This document shows positions 1 through 8,391 of a stretch of DNA of 64,000 nucleotides, piece by piece. Both the position numbers and the translations under genes were made by a program. Position 1 is the first letter of the stretch; each line of letters opens with the position of its first letter. The stretch is taken from positions 1,240,001-1,304,000 of the forward strand of contig CAVZUK010000002.1 of NCBI GenBank assembly GCA_963778465.1. Direction: 5' to 3'. The DNA is from CAVZBW01 sp963778465. Lineage in GTDB: Bacteria; Actinomycetota; Acidimicrobiia; Acidimicrobiales; RAAP-2. The notes beneath the pieces are model-generated. The model saw only the letters and a list, made by a program, of their open reading frames with translations. It had not been told where the DNA came from and searched no databases.

Positions 1-60
1 GTGGCAATGAGGTCGACGAGGACGTGGTCGATCACAGCGAGGCCGAGGCTAGTACCGGGT

Positions 61-1486
61 CAGGCAACGCTTGCCCGGATTCGGTGGTCACACCTGCCGA
101 GCACAGTGCGTACATGCCCCGTCAGCGCCCCGCCGATGGCCAGCCCGTCGTCTACCGCACCGCTCGGATCGCCTTGCGCCTCACCCCCGCCCAGAGCCGT
201 CGCTGCTTCGGGCTCCTACTGGCAGGCGGCGACGTCTGGGCGGCCCTGATCGAGCTGAATTCGTTGCGCTTCCGGCGAGGGGCGAAGCCCCTTCTCGGCT
301 TCCAAGAGCTCTGCCGGGAAGTGGCCGGGGTGGGGTGGGCGAGCTCTCGGTTCCGGCGCTGCGCTCGGTCCTGCGCCGCTACGCGGATGCCTGCATGGAA
401 ACGGCCAAGCGCAAACGCCGCGGCGAGCGGGCCCGCTACCCGAGGCGACGCAAGCATCTGGTGCCGCTGCGCTACTACCAGGGGGCCTTCGAGCTCGAGG
501 ACCGCCGCATCCGATTGTCGATGGCCCGTGGGGCCCCCGAGCTGTGGCTGCGGTTGGCCCGGCCCTTCCCGTACCCCGCCGATCAGGTCCGCTCGGTCAC
601 CTTGCTTTGCGATGCCGGACGTCTGGTCCTCGACGTCACGGCGGAGGTGCCGGTGACCGCGTGCTCGGGTGCCGCCGTCGCAGGGGTGGATCCCGGGATC
701 ATCCACCCGTTCGCCGTGGCCGGCGGGACCGAGGCCCTCCTCGTCTCGGGACGGGCCGTCCGGGCCGAGGAACGCCTCCATCTGGCCGACACCAAGGCCC
801 GTCAGCGAAAGATGGCCCCGAAAGCCCCGCGGCGCGGTCAGACGGGATCGCGGCGTTGGCGAAAGCTCCGAACCAGCCAGCGCCGGGCCGAGGCTCGCCA
901 CCGCAGACGGGTTCGCCAGGCCCACCACCAGGCGGCCCGGGCCGTGGTCACCTCGGCGAAGCGCCACGACGTGGGCACCCTCGTCGTGGGCGACCCCAAG
1001 GGCATCGCCACGAAGGATGCCGGCCGCTTCCAGAACCGCCGGGTGGCGAACACCTGGCGTCGCACCCATCTCCTCCAGTCCCTCTGCGACAAGGCCGCGG
1101 TGGCGGGGCTCACCGTTGTCCGGATCGACGAGCGGGGGACCTCTTCGACCTGCCCCGAGTGCCACCGGCTTACCCCCAAACCCAAAGGTCGGGCCTTTTG
1201 CTGTCCGCACTGTGGGCACCGAGGTCATCGAGACCTCGTCAGTGCCCGAAACATCGCCGCTCGAGGCGGCGGAACCACGAGGGCACCGGTCCTCGTCCTG
1301 CACCGTCGCGCCGGCACCGTGCCGGCCCGGCGTGATCGGCGTCGTCAGCTCATGGACGAACGTCGATCCTGCCGGGCACCGGGCCGCCCTCTTTCGGAGG
1401 GAGTCGCTCGCCGGAGGTCCCCAATTGTGGAGGGCCTGGCCTGTGGCCACCGGCGAGGATCGGACAACGTGGCGAACGTTGCCTGA
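61..1486 (+). mobile_element. TnpB-only insertion element, decayed (IS605/IS1341-like)
   Basis: The unit is one tnpB reading frame between two small palindromes. The left end at 63-75 reads GGCAACGCTTGCC, a perfect 5-bp stem with a 3-base loop. The right end at 1471-1483 reads GGCGAACGTTGCC, a 5-bp stem with one G.T pair. The two 15-bp ends (61-75 and 1471-1485) are also inverted copies of each other at 13 of 15 positions, and the tnpB stop codon touches the right one. IS605-group elements carry subterminal palindromes. No tnpA transposase gene is visible, so the element is probably immobile. The exact ends are an inference. Confidence 0.55.
114..1486 (+). pseudogene. tnpB: TnpB family RNA-guided nuclease/transposase accessory protein, frameshifted
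   Basis: TnpB proteins are RNA-guided DNA nucleases of IS200/IS605-type elements. An ATG at 114 opens a frame with a typical TnpB N-terminus (VYRTARIALRLTPAQSRRC). This frame leaves the family sequence near 325-340, in the G-rich stretch ggccggggtggggtggg. The rest of the protein continues in another frame to the stop at 1484. That part has RuvC-I (GVDPGIIHPF), the second RuvC segment (TLVVGDPKGI), a four-cysteine zinc ribbon (CPEC and CPHC) and RuvC-III (HRDLVSARNIA). One missing base explains the break. It could be true inactivation or a consensus error. About 75 basic residues follow RuvC-III, overlapping where the guide RNA of such elements would normally lie. Confidence 0.8.
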
Positions 1487-1520
1487 AGGGGCACTACTGC
1501 GCCACCGATACCATCATCGC

Positions 1521-2405
1521 GTGCCGTTCCCCAACGTCTGGCTGGAACGCCGGATCATCGCCTACGCGCACCAGGGTGGGGCGTGGGAGCGGCCCTCTTC
1601 GACCCTGGCGGCCATCGAGCACACGCTGGAGGCCGGAGCGAACGCGATCGAGCTGGACGTCCACGCGACGTCGGACGGCCGGCTGGTCGTCTGCCACGAC
1701 ACCACCGTGGACCGGACGACCAACGGCTCGGGAGCCATCGCGGAGACGACGCTGACCGAGCTCCGGCGGCTCGACCCCGCCTACTGGTTCATCCCTGGGG
1801 CCGATGTGACGCCCGGCCGCCCCGCCGAGGAGTACCCGTACCGGGGCCGGGCCCCCGAGGACCCGATGTTCCGCATCGCCACCCTCGACGAGGTGCTCGA
1901 GAGGTTTCCCGGCGTGGTGCTCAACCTCGACATCAAGCGGACCGCGCCGGTGGTCCAACCCTACGAAGCCACGCTCGCGCAGGTGCTCCGCAAGTATGAC
2001 CGGCGAGACGACGTCATCGTCGCCTCGTTCCTCGACCCCTCGACCGAGGCTTTCCACCAGGCCGCCCCGGAGATCCCGACTTCGGCCGGCACCATGACGG
2101 TGGCCGCCTTCTGGCGGGCCCTCCAACAGGACGAGGCTCCGCCGACGCTCGAGCACTGTGCCCTCCAGGTGCCCGAGCGGCGTGGCGACCTGGTCATCGT
2201 CGACGAGCGGTTCGTGGAGGCGGCGCACGCGCAGGGGGTGGCGGTCCACGTGTGGACGGTCAACCAGCGGGAGGCCATGGAGCGGCTCCTGGACCTCGGG
2301 GTCGACGGGATCTTCACCGACCTGCCGACCGCACTCCGCGCCCTCCTCGACAACACCGGCGGGGCCTGGAGCCCGCCCGGGATCGCCCGAGGGACGCCGG
2401 GTTAG
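1521..2405 (+). CDS. glycerophosphodiester phosphodiesterase family protein
   Basis: This 294-residue GDPD-family protein would hydrolyse glycerophosphodiesters to glycerol-3-phosphate and an alcohol. Visible family motifs are AYAHQGG near residue 15, the metal-site segment IELDVHATSDGRLVVCHD with TVDRTTNG, a mid-protein LNLDIK, and the C-terminal GVDGIFTDLP. A GTG at 1521 is the closest start to the first beta strand. The open frame extends further upstream only through the transposon. There is no signal peptide, so it is probably cytoplasmic, unlike periplasmic GlpQ. It is convergent with the bL37 gene across a strong hairpin. Family assignment is secure; the substrate is unknown. Confidence 0.88.
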   Translation: MPFPNVWLERRIIAYAHQGGAWERPSSTLAAIEHTLEAGANAIELDVHATSDGRLVVCHDTTVDRTTNGSGAIAETTLTELRRLDPAYWFIPGADVTPGRPAEEYPYRGRAPEDPMFRIATLDEVLERFPGVVLNLDIKRTAPVVQPYEATLAQVLRKYDRRDDVIVASFLDPSTEAFHQAAPEIPTSAGTMTVAAFWRALQQDEAPPTLEHCALQVPERRGDLVIVDERFVEAAHAQGVAVHVWTVNQREAMERLLDLGVDGIFTDLPTALRALLDNTGGAWSPPGIARGTPG

Positions 2406-2421
2406 CCCAGGGTTAGCCCTC

Positions 2422-2448
2422 CCGCGGCGGGCGAAGCTCCCGCCGCGG
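2422..2448. terminator. bidirectional hairpin terminator
   Basis: A perfect 10-bp inverted repeat (CCGCGGCGGG / CCCGCCGCGG) with a 7-base loop lies between the convergent phosphodiesterase gene and the bL37 gene. There is no T-tract on either side, so it may act as an intrinsic terminator of the high-GC type or simply as a transcript-end hairpin. Confidence 0.6.
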
Positions 2449-2455
2449 TCGAGTA

Positions 2456-2539
2456 CTACCCCCGTCCGGCGTTGGGCCGCTTGCCGTGGTTGGCCTTCTT
2501 CTTGCGCGTGTTCTTCCGCTTTGCAGTCTTCTTCGACAC
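2456..2539 (-). CDS. 50S ribosomal protein bL37 (very small, basic)
   Basis: A 27-codon frame read from a GTG encodes a lysine/arginine-rich peptide that begins with SKKTAKRKNTRKKKANH and contains ANHGKRPN near its end. That C-terminal signature matches bL37, the short extra large-subunit protein seen in mycobacterial ribosomes, as I recall it. No Shine-Dalgarno sequence precedes the start, so translation may be leaderless. The gene is often missed because of its length. It lies just upstream of ychF on the opposite strand. Assignment rests on the motif and composition. Confidence 0.8.
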   Translation of the reverse strand: MSKKTAKRKNTRKKKANHGKRPNAGRG

Positions 2540-2580
2540 GAGGAGGGAATAGTAGCGCCTGCGAGTAGCGTCGAGGAGAT

Positions 2581-3663
2581 ATGGAGCGACTGGGGCTGGT
2601 CGGCCTGCCCAACTCGGGCAAGTCATCGTTGTTCAACGCCTTGACGGGCGGGCAAGCCGTGGTGGCGTCGCATCCGTTCTCCACGATCGAGACCGCCGTG
2701 GGTGTGGCTCTCCTCCCCGACGAGCGCCTCGAGGCCCTGACCGAAATGAGTCGCAGCAAGAAGACCGTGCGCGCAGGCGTCGAGGTCGTCGACATCGCCG
2801 GCCTGGTCGCCGGCTCCTCCACGGGTGAGGGACTCGGCAACCGCTTCCTGGCGGGGATCCGGGAGGTCGACGCCCTGGTGCTCGTGCTGCGGGCCTTTGA
2901 GGACGATCAGGTGCCGGGCGACCACGATCCGGTGGATGCGTTGGCGACCCTCGAGCTCGAGCTCGTCATGGCCGATGCCGCCTCGCTCGAGCAGCAGGTG
3001 GCCAAGCGCAAGAAGCAGGCGAGGCTCAAGGGGGACAAGGCGATGGCCGCGGAGGCCGATGCCATCGAGACGGCGCTCGGCTACCTGCATGGGGGGACGC
3101 CGATCTACCGGGCGGGGATGGATCCCGACCAGCGCAGCCTTCTCCGGGAGTCGTTCCTCCTCACCGACAAGCGCGTCCTCGCCGTGGTCAACCTGGGCGA
3201 GGATCAGCTCGAACGGTCGGGGGAGGTCGCCCGGGCGGTCGAGGCGGAGCTCGGGTCGGCGGGGGAGGTCCTCGGGGTGTGCGTCCAGCTCGAGGCGGAG
3301 GCGGCCCTTCTCCCGAACGACGAGCGCACGGAGCTGCTCGAGGGCCTGGGGCTCGGCTTGGGGGTACTGCCGAGGGTCGCCCGGGCGTGTTTCACGCTGC
3401 TCGGCCGACGGACCTTCTTCACCACCGGGGACAAGGAATCGAGAGCCTGGACCTTCCGCTCCGGCGCACGAGCGCCCGAGTGCGCGGGTGTGATCCATTC
3501 GGACCTGCAGCGGGGCTTCATCCGGGCCGAGGTGATCCACTGGGACGAGCTGGTGGAGCTCGGAGGGTGGCCGCAGGCCAAGGCGGCGGGCCGGCTCCGG
3601 GTCGAGGGCAAGGACTACGAGGTGCTCGATGGGGATGTGCTGGAGATCCGTTTCAACGTCTGA
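2581..3663 (+). CDS. ychF: redox-regulated/ribosome-associated ATPase YchF (OLA1 family)
   Basis: YchF is a universally conserved P-loop NTPase of the Obg group that prefers ATP and binds ribosomes. The 360-residue length matches the family (about 363). G1 is GLPNSGKSSLFNALT at residues 7-21, G3 is DIAGLVAGSSTGEGLGN, and a coiled-coil insert (ELVMADAASLEQQVAKRKKQ) follows. The C-terminal TGS domain ends with GKDYEVLDGDVLEIRFNV. ATG at 2581 is preceded by a GAGGAGAT ribosome-binding site. Serine replaces the usual Val in NPNVGKS. It leads a compact plus-strand run with the DUF192 gene, rsmI, metG and tatD. Confidence 0.97.
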   Translation: MERLGLVGLPNSGKSSLFNALTGGQAVVASHPFSTIETAVGVALLPDERLEALTEMSRSKKTVRAGVEVVDIAGLVAGSSTGEGLGNRFLAGIREVDALVLVLRAFEDDQVPGDHDPVDALATLELELVMADAASLEQQVAKRKKQARLKGDKAMAAEADAIETALGYLHGGTPIYRAGMDPDQRSLLRESFLLTDKRVLAVVNLGEDQLERSGEVARAVEAELGSAGEVLGVCVQLEAEAALLPNDERTELLEGLGLGLGVLPRVARACFTLLGRRTFFTTGDKESRAWTFRSGARAPECAGVIHSDLQRGFIRAEVIHWDELVELGGWPQAKAAGRLRVEGKDYEVLDGDVLEIRFNV

Positions 3664-3669
3664 GGGCTG

Positions 3670-4047
3670 ATGCGATCGGGCTGGGTGCTCCACGAGGGGC
3701 GCGTGCTCGCGGCCGCGGACATCGCGGACGGCCTGATGGAGCGCTCGCGAGGTCTCGCCGGCAAGTCCGGCTTCGAGGGTGCGCTCATCGTCACCCCGCC
3801 CGTGCTGGTCCACTCCCTCGGCGCCCGGAGCCTCGACGTGGCGTTCTTGGACCGGGACCTCCGCGTCGTCGCCGTGGTGCGCCTGCCACCTTGGCGCCTC
3901 GCCCGGCCCCGCCGGGGCTGCAGGGCCGCCCTCCAGGCCTCGGCCGGCTGCTTCGAGCGCTGGCGGATCACGGTTGGCGACGTCCTGGAGGTGTGCGAGG
4001 TCGACAGCGGCCCCGAGGGGGGTCCGCCGATCTTTCCGACGTCATGA
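3670..4047 (+). CDS. DUF192 family protein
   Basis: This 125-residue protein belongs to the DUF192 beta-barrel family, recognisable from SRGLAGKSGFEGALIV, VHSLGARSLDVAFLDRDLRVV and the end GDVLEVCEV. Its biochemical function is unknown. It starts 6 bp after ychF and ends 16 bp before rsmI, so it is probably cotranscribed. Many DUF192 proteins have a signal peptide; this one does not. The middle is unusually rich in Arg and Pro. Confidence 0.8.
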   Translation: MRSGWVLHEGRVLAAADIADGLMERSRGLAGKSGFEGALIVTPPVLVHSLGARSLDVAFLDRDLRVVAVVRLPPWRLARPRRGCRAALQASAGCFERWRITVGDVLEVCEVDSGPEGGPPIFPTS

Positions 4048-4063
4048 CCCCCTCGGCGCAGCT

Positions 4064-4993
4064 GTGACGTCTCGAAAGAGCTCGCGCGCCGGTCCTCCCG
4101 AGGAGGGAGGCGGCACAGGGGGCGGGCTGGTCGTCGTGGCGACCCCTATCGGCAACCTCGGCGATCTCTCTCCAAGGGCCCGGGAGGTGCTCGGGAGGGC
4201 GGACCGCATCTGCTGCGAGGACACCCGGCGGACACGGACCCTGCTCAGCGCCATCGCCATTCCGGCACGCGGGCGGCTGGTCTCCCTCCACGGGCACAAC
4301 GAGCGGGCCCGCCTCGACGGGGTTCTCGGCTGGCTCGGACAGGGCCTGGAGGTGGCGCTGGTCACCGATGCCGGCACCCCCGCGGTCTCGGATCCCGGCG
4401 GCCTGCTCATCCGCGCCGCCGCCGACGCCGGCATCGCCGTGACCACCGTGCCCGGGCCCTCGGCCGTCCTGGCCGCGCTGGTGGTGAGCGGGCTGGCGGG
4501 CGACCGGTTCTGCGTCGAGGGCTTCCTGCCGCGGCAGGGCACCGCTCGCCGGAGGCGCGTCCAGGAGCTGGCGAGCGAGTCCCGGACGGCCGTCCTGCTC
4601 GAGGCGCCCGGGCGAGTGGCGGGGACCCTTGCGGACCTCGCGTCGTGCTGGCCGGGCCGACGGGTGGCCGTCGCGCGGGAGCTCACCAAGCTGCACGAGG
4701 AGGTGTGGCGGGGAACGCTGCAGGATGCGGCGACGGAGTACGCCGGGAGAGAGCTTCGCGGTGAGGTGGTGATCGTGCTCGAGGGGGTCACTGCCACCCC
4801 GGCTCCCGTGGACGACGAGACGGTCGCCGAGGCCCTACGTGAGCGGCTTGGCACCGGCGAGCCCCCGTCCCGGGTGGCCGCAAGCGTCGCGGCGGAGTTG
4901 GGGCTCTCCCGCCGCGACGTCTACGAGCGGGCCCTGCGGCTCCGGGAGGGGCCGGACGGGTCATACGGGCCAGGCCAGCCAGACCGGAGGTGA
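4064..4993 (+). CDS. rsmI: 16S rRNA (cytidine1402-2'-O)-methyltransferase
   Basis: RsmI uses S-adenosylmethionine to 2'-O-methylate C1402 of 16S rRNA in the decoding centre. The SAM-binding tetrapyrrole-methylase fold shows VVVATPIGNLGDLSPRA at about residues 23-39, CEDTRRTRTLL, VTDAGTPAVSDPG and VPGPSAVLAALVVSGL. The C-terminal ARELTKLHEEVWRG and GEVVIVLEG are typical of the family. The GTG at 4064 leaves a Gly-rich 20-residue leader. Its 309 residues compare with about 285 usually. The stop overlaps a possible metG start (GTGA). Confidence 0.95.
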   Translation: MTSRKSSRAGPPEEGGGTGGGLVVVATPIGNLGDLSPRAREVLGRADRICCEDTRRTRTLLSAIAIPARGRLVSLHGHNERARLDGVLGWLGQGLEVALVTDAGTPAVSDPGGLLIRAAADAGIAVTTVPGPSAVLAALVVSGLAGDRFCVEGFLPRQGTARRRRVQELASESRTAVLLEAPGRVAGTLADLASCWPGRRVAVARELTKLHEEVWRGTLQDAATEYAGRELRGEVVIVLEGVTATPAPVDDETVAEALRERLGTGEPPSRVAASVAAELGLSRRDVYERALRLREGPDGSYGPGQPDRR

Positions 4994-5019
4994 CCACCGA
5001 CGCCGGTACGCTGGTCGGC

Positions 5020-6546
5020 GTGGCGCGCTTCTACATCACGACGCCCATCTACTACGTCAACGACGCGCCGCACGTCGGTCACGCCTACACGACGGTCCAG
5101 GCGGACGCCCAGGCGCGCTGGCATCGTCTGGTTGGCGACGACGTCTTCTTCCTGACCGGGACGGACGAGCACGGGGCAAAGGTGGCCGAGGCCGCCGCAG
5201 AGCGGGGCGTGAGCCCCCAGGAGTGGACCGACCAGACCTCCCGACGGTTCCAGGAGGCATGGTCGCTGCTCGAGATCTCCAACGACGACTTCATCCGGAC
5301 CACCGAGGAGCGTCACCACCGGTCGGTGCAGCACTTCCTGCAGCAGATCTACGACCGCGGCTACATCGAGCTCGGCACCTACCGGGGCCTCTACTGCGTC
5401 TCCTGCGAGGACTACTACACCGAGGAGCAGCTCGTCGACGGCCTGTGCCCGATCCACCACCGCGCTGTGGTCCCCTACGAGGAGGAGAACTACTTCTTCA
5501 AGCTCAGCGCCTTCGAGGACCGGCTCCTCGAGTGGTACGAGCGCTTTCCTGATGCGGTGTCCCCTGCGAGCCGACGCAACGAGGCGCTGAGCTTCATCCG
5601 GGGCGGGCTCCGCGACATCTCCATCACCCGCACCTCGATGTCGTGGGGCGTCACGGTGCCGTGGGACCCGAAGCACGTCTTCTACGTCTGGTACGACGCG
5701 CTGATCAATTACTGCACCGCCGTCGGCTACGGCACCGACGAGGATCGCTTCTCCTCGTGGTGGCCCTCCGTCCACCACGTGATCGGCAAGGAGATCGTCA
5801 AGTTCCACTGCGTGTGGTGGCCGGCCATGTGCATGGCGGCGGGGATCGACCCCCCGGCCCACATCCTCGTCCACGGGTGGCTGCTGCTCGGTGGCGAGAA
5901 GCTGTCCAAGTCCCGGCTGGCCGAGGGTGGGATCCAGATCAACCAGGTCGCGCCCGCCGAGCTGACCGAGGACTTCGGCGTCGACCCGATCCGCTACCAC
6001 CTGTTGCGGGACACCCCGTTCGGTCCCGACAGCGACTTCTCCTACGAGCGCATCGCCTCCCGCTACAACGCCGACCTCGCCAACAACCTCGGGAACCTCG
6101 TCTCCCGCGTGGCCACCGTGGTCGGCTCCAAGTGCGGCGGGATCGGCCCGCCGGCTCCGCCGGACAGTCCCCTCGAGCACGAGGCGGCCGCGACGGTCAA
6201 GGCGGCGGCCGAGGCCTGGGAGCGCTTCGCGCCGCACGAAGCCCTCGAGGCCACCTGGCGCCTCCTCGGAGCCGTCAACGCGCGGTTGGAGGCCACCGAG
6301 CCGTGGAAATTGTCGCCCGGCTCCGAGGTCGAGGAGATCCTGGGTAGCGCTCTCGAGGTCCTCCGGATCGTCTCCCTGCTGATCAGCCCGGCCATGCCGG
6401 GGACCGCGGCGGAGATCTGGCGCCGGCTCGGCCTCGAGGGCGCGCCCGAGGACCGGAGGCTTCCGGACGACGCCCAGTGGGGCGGCTACCCCGGGGGGCT
6501 GGCGGTCGAGAAGGGTGCGCCGCTGTTCCCGCGGCGGCGCGTCTGA
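5020..6546 (+). CDS. metG: methionyl-tRNA synthetase
   Basis: This class I synthetase charges tRNA-Met with methionine. The HIGH-type motif is HVGHAYT near residue 20 and the KMSKS-type motif is EKLSKSR near residue 300. The connective peptide carries a single cysteine knuckle (YCVSCE and LCPIHH), as in the shorter Thermus-type enzymes. The 508 residues lack a C-terminal tRNA-binding dimer domain. GTG at 5020 gives the canonical start ARFYITTPIYYVND; an alternative GTG at 4990 overlaps the rsmI stop and adds 10 residues. tatD follows immediately. Confidence 0.97.
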   Translation: MARFYITTPIYYVNDAPHVGHAYTTVQADAQARWHRLVGDDVFFLTGTDEHGAKVAEAAAERGVSPQEWTDQTSRRFQEAWSLLEISNDDFIRTTEERHHRSVQHFLQQIYDRGYIELGTYRGLYCVSCEDYYTEEQLVDGLCPIHHRAVVPYEEENYFFKLSAFEDRLLEWYERFPDAVSPASRRNEALSFIRGGLRDISITRTSMSWGVTVPWDPKHVFYVWYDALINYCTAVGYGTDEDRFSSWWPSVHHVIGKEIVKFHCVWWPAMCMAAGIDPPAHILVHGWLLLGGEKLSKSRLAEGGIQINQVAPAELTEDFGVDPIRYHLLRDTPFGPDSDFSYERIASRYNADLANNLGNLVSRVATVVGSKCGGIGPPAPPDSPLEHEAAATVKAAAEAWERFAPHEALEATWRLLGAVNARLEATEPWKLSPGSEVEEILGSALEVLRIVSLLISPAMPGTAAEIWRRLGLEGAPEDRRLPDDAQWGGYPGGLAVEKGAPLFPRRRV

Positions 6547-6547
6547 C

Positions 6548-7498
6548 GTGCCGTGGTTCGACTCCCACTGCCACGTTCAGGATCGCTACCTGGAGCCCGG
6601 ATCAGCTCCGGCTGACGGCTCCTCCGGCGACGGCTCCTCCCGCGACGGGCCCTCCGGGCCCGGGAACGAGGGGCCCCTGGGGGAGATGCTCGAGGCCTGC
6701 CGAGCGGAGGGCGTGGCCCGGCTGGTGTGCATCGGCACCGACCCCGAGTCGTCCGAGCAGGCCCTGGGCCTCGCCCGCCGATCTCAAGAGGGCGCTCTCG
6801 GAGGGGAGGCTCCGGCGATCTGGGCGACCGCCGGCCTGCATCCCCATGACGCGGCGTCCGGTGGGAATCCTGGCGTCGGGGACGGCCCGGGGGCCTCGAC
6901 GGCCGCCGGGCGCGGCCTCGGGGCGATCCGGCGCATCATCGAGCGGGAGCGGGCGAGCGGCGGTCGGCCGGCACCCGGGCTCTCTCCGGGGCCGCTCGTC
7001 GCACTGGGGGAGTGTGGGCTCGACTACCACTACGACCACTCGCCCCGGGACGTGCAGCGGCGAGTCTTTGCCGAGCAGGTGCAGCTCGCGCACGAGTACG
7101 ACCTGGCGCTCGTCGTCCACGCACGGGAGGCCTGGCCCGACCTCTTCGACGTCCTGGTCGGCGAGGGGGTTCCCGGGAGGTCCGTGGTCCACTGCTTCAC
7201 GGGCGGGCCCGACGAGGCGCGGGCCATCTTGGATCTCGGGATGTGGATCTCCTTCAGCGGGATCGTGACCTTCAAGAAGGCCGAGGACGTCCGGGAGGCG
7301 GCCATGCTGTGCCCGCTCGATCGGCTGCTGGTCGAGACCGACAGCCCGTTCCTCGCTCCCGTGCCGCACCGGGGCCGGCCCAACGAGCCGGCCTTCGTCC
7401 CGCTCGTGGGGGCGGCGGTGGCGGCTGCCAAGGGCCTCGACCCCGACGCGGTGGCGGAGGCGAGCTGGCGCAACGCCAGCGCCGTCTTCGGCGTCTGA
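6548..7498 (+). CDS. tatD: TatD family metal-dependent deoxyribonuclease
   Basis: TatD proteins are TIM-barrel metallohydrolases with DNase activity. Metal ligands are visible in FDSHCHVQD (N-terminus), LGECGLDYHYD, LVVHAREA, VVHCFTGGP and VETDSPFLAP. GTG at 6548 lies one base after the metG stop. At 316 residues it exceeds the usual 260 or so because of two Gly/Ser/Pro-rich insertions near residues 17-45 and 105-150. The metG-tatD pair is a classic actinobacterial arrangement. A hairpin follows the stop. Confidence 0.93.
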   Translation: MPWFDSHCHVQDRYLEPGSAPADGSSGDGSSRDGPSGPGNEGPLGEMLEACRAEGVARLVCIGTDPESSEQALGLARRSQEGALGGEAPAIWATAGLHPHDAASGGNPGVGDGPGASTAAGRGLGAIRRIIERERASGGRPAPGLSPGPLVALGECGLDYHYDHSPRDVQRRVFAEQVQLAHEYDLALVVHAREAWPDLFDVLVGEGVPGRSVVHCFTGGPDEARAILDLGMWISFSGIVTFKKAEDVREAAMLCPLDRLLVETDSPFLAPVPHRGRPNEPAFVPLVGAAVAAAKGLDPDAVAEASWRNASAVFGV

Positions 7499-7503
7499 CC
7501 TCC

Positions 7504-7525
7504 TCGCGCCGCCGGGCCGGCGCGA
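7504..7525. terminator. bidirectional hairpin terminator
   Basis: A perfect 8-bp inverted repeat (TCGCGCCG / CGGCGCGA) with a 6-base loop lies directly after the tatD stop and before the convergent PhzF gene end. No T-run follows. Confidence 0.5.
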
Positions 7526-7568
7526 CGCCTCGGCCGGCGGGGTCGCCCCGCTCGGACCCGACGACGGG

Positions 7569-8330
7569 TCAGGCGACCAGGCGAACCTGCGCGGTCATCA
7601 CGGCCTGGCCGGCGATGGCGACGCGGTCGCCCCGGCGGTGCATCCGGACGGTGCCCCCCCGAGCCGAGGCCTGTTCGCCGACGAGGTCGTCGAGGTCGAG
7701 GCGCTCACCCCAGTAGCCGGCCAGCGTGCAGTGGGCCGAGCCGGTGGCGGGGTCCTCGGGAATCCCCACGTTGGGCCCGAACACCCGGCTCACGCAGTCG
7801 ATCCCCGGGCGGTCACCGGCGGCCGTCACGATCAGTGCCCGGGTGCCGAGCGCCGAGATGGCGGCGAGATCGGGACGGAGCTCTCGGACGAAGGCCGCAC
7901 GGTCCAGCTCCGCCAGAGCGTCCTCCCGCGCGTAGCCGAACCAACGGAGGCCGGGCAGCTCCAGGGCGGCGGGGGGCGAGGCCGGGGTTGTCGGATCGGC
8001 CGAGGCTTCCATCTCGATCCAGCCTCCGGCCGAACTGCAGGTGAGCACGCCGCTTCGTGTGTGGAAGCGGGCGGCACCACCCATCAGATGCGCCGCGGCC
8101 AGCGTCGCGTGCCCGCAGAAGTCGATCTCGACCGCCGGGCTGAACCAGCGGAGGTCGTGGTCGCCGTCGGGCCTCCGGACGACGAAGGCGGTCTCGGAGA
8201 GGTTCATCTCCCTCGCCACGGCCTGGAGGCGGTTGTCGTCCGGATAACCCTCGAGGATCCCGACGGCAGCGGGGTTGCCGCGGAAGGGCGCATCGGTGAA
8301 CACGTCGACGACGGTGAGCTCGAGTGCCAC
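7569..8330 (-). CDS. PhzF family isomerase/epimerase-like protein
   Basis: The PhzF superfamily has a diaminopimelate-epimerase fold and includes the phenazine biosynthesis isomerase. The N-terminus LTVVDVFTDAPFRGNPAAVG, the following LSETAFVV with the catalytic-type Glu, and DFCGHATLAAAHLM are diagnostic. GPNVGIPEDPATGSAHCTLAGYW forms the C-terminal half motif. At 253 residues it is slightly short. No phenazine genes are nearby, so the substrate is unknown. It stands alone, divergent from nothing obvious, with the DUF1254 gene upstream on the same strand. Confidence 0.9.
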   Translation of the reverse strand: MALELTVVDVFTDAPFRGNPAAVGILEGYPDDNRLQAVAREMNLSETAFVVRRPDGDHDLRWFSPAVEIDFCGHATLAAAHLMGGAARFHTRSGVLTCSSAGGWIEMEASADPTTPASPPAALELPGLRWFGYAREDALAELDRAAFVRELRPDLAAISALGTRALIVTAAGDRPGIDCVSRVFGPNVGIPEDPATGSAHCTLAGYWGERLDLDDLVGEQASARGGTVRMHRRGDRVAIAGQAVMTAQVRLVA

Positions 8331-8391
8331 GTCCGAGACCCTAGATCGCTTCCCGCGGGAGGCTGGACGGGGCCTCGAGGTCGGCTGGCTC

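Noticed and set aside
4990..5019. GTG at 4990 as the metG start
   Set aside because: It is possible because it overlaps the rsmI stop, but the added residues are not conserved and GTG at 5020 gives the standard N-terminus.
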